Below are positions 63,273 to 64,000 of a stretch of 64,000 nt of DNA, piece by piece; within the stretch, counting starts at the first letter, position 1, and every line of letters starts with the position of its first letter. The position numbers were made by a program, and so were the translations under genes. Source of the DNA: JBNNGK01 sp050268245 (lineage in GTDB: Bacteria > Pseudomonadota > Gammaproteobacteria > Enterobacterales > Enterobacteriaceae). The stretch lies in NCBI RefSeq assembly GCF_050268245.1, contig NZ_JBNNGK010000011.1, forward strand, positions 100,946 through 164,945. The letters are read 5' to 3'. The notes beneath the pieces are model-generated. The model was not told where the DNA came from. It worked only from the letters and a program-made list of their open reading frames with translations, and searched no databases.

Positions 63273-63836
63273 GTGACACAACGCGTCCCAGCTATTTTCT
63301 TAGATCGTGATGGTACAATTAATGTCGATCATGGCTATGTCCACGAAATTGACAATTTCCAATTTATTGACGGTGTCATTGATGCATGTCGTGAGCTCAA
63401 ACAAATGGGCTTTGCGCTGGTATTAGTGACCAACCAGTCCGGCATCGCCCGCGGCATGTTCAGTGAAGATCAATTCATGCAACTGACCGAATGGATGGAT
63501 TGGTCGCTGGCAGACCGTGGCGTTGATCTTGACGGTATCTATTTCTGCCCGCATCTGTCTGATGCGCCTGTTGTGGAATATCGTCAGAACTGTGATTGCC
63601 GCAAACCGCAAGCGGGCATGTTATTGCAGGCACAAAAAGAATTGGACATTGATATGTCTGCTTCTTATATGGTTGGCGATAAAGTGGAAGATATGTTGGC
63701 GGCGGCATCGGCCGGTGTGGGTACTAAAGTATTAGTGCGTAGCGGGAAGCCAGTGACTCAAGAGGGTGAAAATCAGGCTGACTGGGTGCTTAATAGCCTG
63801 GCGGAACTCCCCAAAGCCATCAAAAAGCGACATTAA
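63273..63836 (+). CDS. gmhB: D-glycero-beta-D-manno-heptose-1,7-bisphosphate 7-phosphatase GmhB
   Basis: HAD phosphatase in ADP-heptose synthesis for the lipopolysaccharide inner core. 187 aa from GTG 63273, with AGGAG 7 bases upstream (E. coli 191); the frame is open to 63231 without similarity. HAD motif I is FLDRDGTIN (Asp11 and Asp13), motif II VTNQSG, motif III CRKPQAG, motif IV MVGDKVEDM. The zinc-binding cysteines are in FCPHL and NCDCRKP. Followed by an rRNA operon, as in E. coli rrnH. Confidence 0.95.
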   Translation: MTQRVPAIFLDRDGTINVDHGYVHEIDNFQFIDGVIDACRELKQMGFALVLVTNQSGIARGMFSEDQFMQLTEWMDWSLADRGVDLDGIYFCPHLSDAPVVEYRQNCDCRKPQAGMLLQAQKELDIDMSASYMVGDKVEDMLAAASAGVGTKVLVRSGKPVTQEGENQADWVLNSLAELPKAIKKRH

Positions 63837-63888
63837 TAAGCATTATGCCTGAATAGTGACCGGTTAGAATAAAAGTGAATATTAATCC

Positions 63889-63923
63889 TTGTTATTCTGA
63901 ACCAGCTCCCTATAATGCGCCTC
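63889..63923 (+). promoter_or_regulatory. rRNA operon P1 promoter
   Basis: TTGTTA (63889-63894), a 16-bp spacer and TATAAT (63911-63916) with GCGCC discriminator, very close to E. coli rrn P1 (CTCCCTATAATGCGCC). The AT-rich segment upstream (63867-63888) is a plausible UP element. Confidence 0.9.
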
Positions 63924-64000
63924 CATCGACACGGCGCAAGTGATTCACTTCACAAAGCGGCCGGGAAGAAAGAGAAAAAATCCTGAAAAAATGGATTGAC
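63924..64000 (+). other. Start of rRNA operon leader, reaching the P2 -35 region
   Basis: The transcript from P1 would start near 63924. The window ends in TTGAC at 63996-64000, which by position and comparison with E. coli is the -35 element of P2. The 16S gene itself lies beyond the window. Confidence 0.75.

Overview
This window is an ordinary-looking stretch of enterobacterial core chromosome, densely coding and about half G+C by eye. Nearly every protein resembles a named Escherichia coli K-12 protein closely in sequence and length. Gene order suggests a member of the Yersiniaceae or Hafniaceae, most likely Serratia or a close relative. The argA-to-yqcA block (about 2.9 Mb on the K-12 map) is joined directly to the yaeH-dapD-to-gmhB block (about 0.2 Mb in K-12), an arrangement I recall from Yersinia and Serratia. 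A small cytochrome c gene sits after tilS, and a complete cadCBA-dtpC locus lies inside the ldcC-tilS interval. The genus call is inference; no 16S gene is in the window, which ends just inside the leader of an rRNA operon.

Layout. 1-5.7 kb: argA (cut by the window edge) under tandem ARG boxes, divergent amiC, three identical initiator tRNA genes, mltA, tcdA. 5.2-14.1 kb: csdE/csdA sulfur transfer, ygdI lipoprotein, GcvB sRNA divergent from gcvA, ygdD-rlmM, xni, ppnN, queF, syd. 14.1-14.65 kb: the CsrA-titrating sRNA CsrB with an upstream UvrY (GacA-type) box. 14.95-16.5 kb: yqcC-truC-yqcA. 16.8-21.9 kb, minus strand: yaeH, dapD, glnD, map. 22.2-42.3 kb, plus strand: the rpsB-tsf-pyrH-frr-dxr-uppS-cdsA-rseP-bamA-skp-lpxD-fabZ-lpxA-lpxB-rnhB-dnaE-accA supercluster (translation, isoprenoid and lipid carriers, outer-membrane biogenesis, lipid A, replication, fatty acid synthesis). 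42.4-52.1 kb: two lysine decarboxylase loci close together (ldcC, yaeR, then cadC, cadB, cadA, dtpC). 52.1-63.8 kb: tilS, cytochrome c, yaeP-rof, yaeQ-arfB-nlpE, yaeF, proS, rcsF-trmO, metNIQ with a MetJ operator, gmhB. 63.85-64.0 kb: an rrn P1 promoter and the start of P2.

Functional themes. Envelope construction and surveillance dominate: AmiC and MltA remodel peptidoglycan; BamA, Skp and RseP handle outer-membrane proteins; LpxD/A/B and GmhB make lipopolysaccharide; NlpE and RcsF feed the Cpx and Rcs stress systems. Two global regulatory RNAs (GcvB, CsrB) and several operators (ArgR, MetJ, UvrY) are readable directly.

I did not find a convincing undescribed multi-gene system, prophage, insertion sequence, CRISPR array or defence island. 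The best leads are small: a promoter-plus-terminator unit between dxr and uppS that could be a new sRNA or an attenuator, structured non-coding elements between bamA and skp and downstream of proS, and the co-localised pair of lysine decarboxylase loci.
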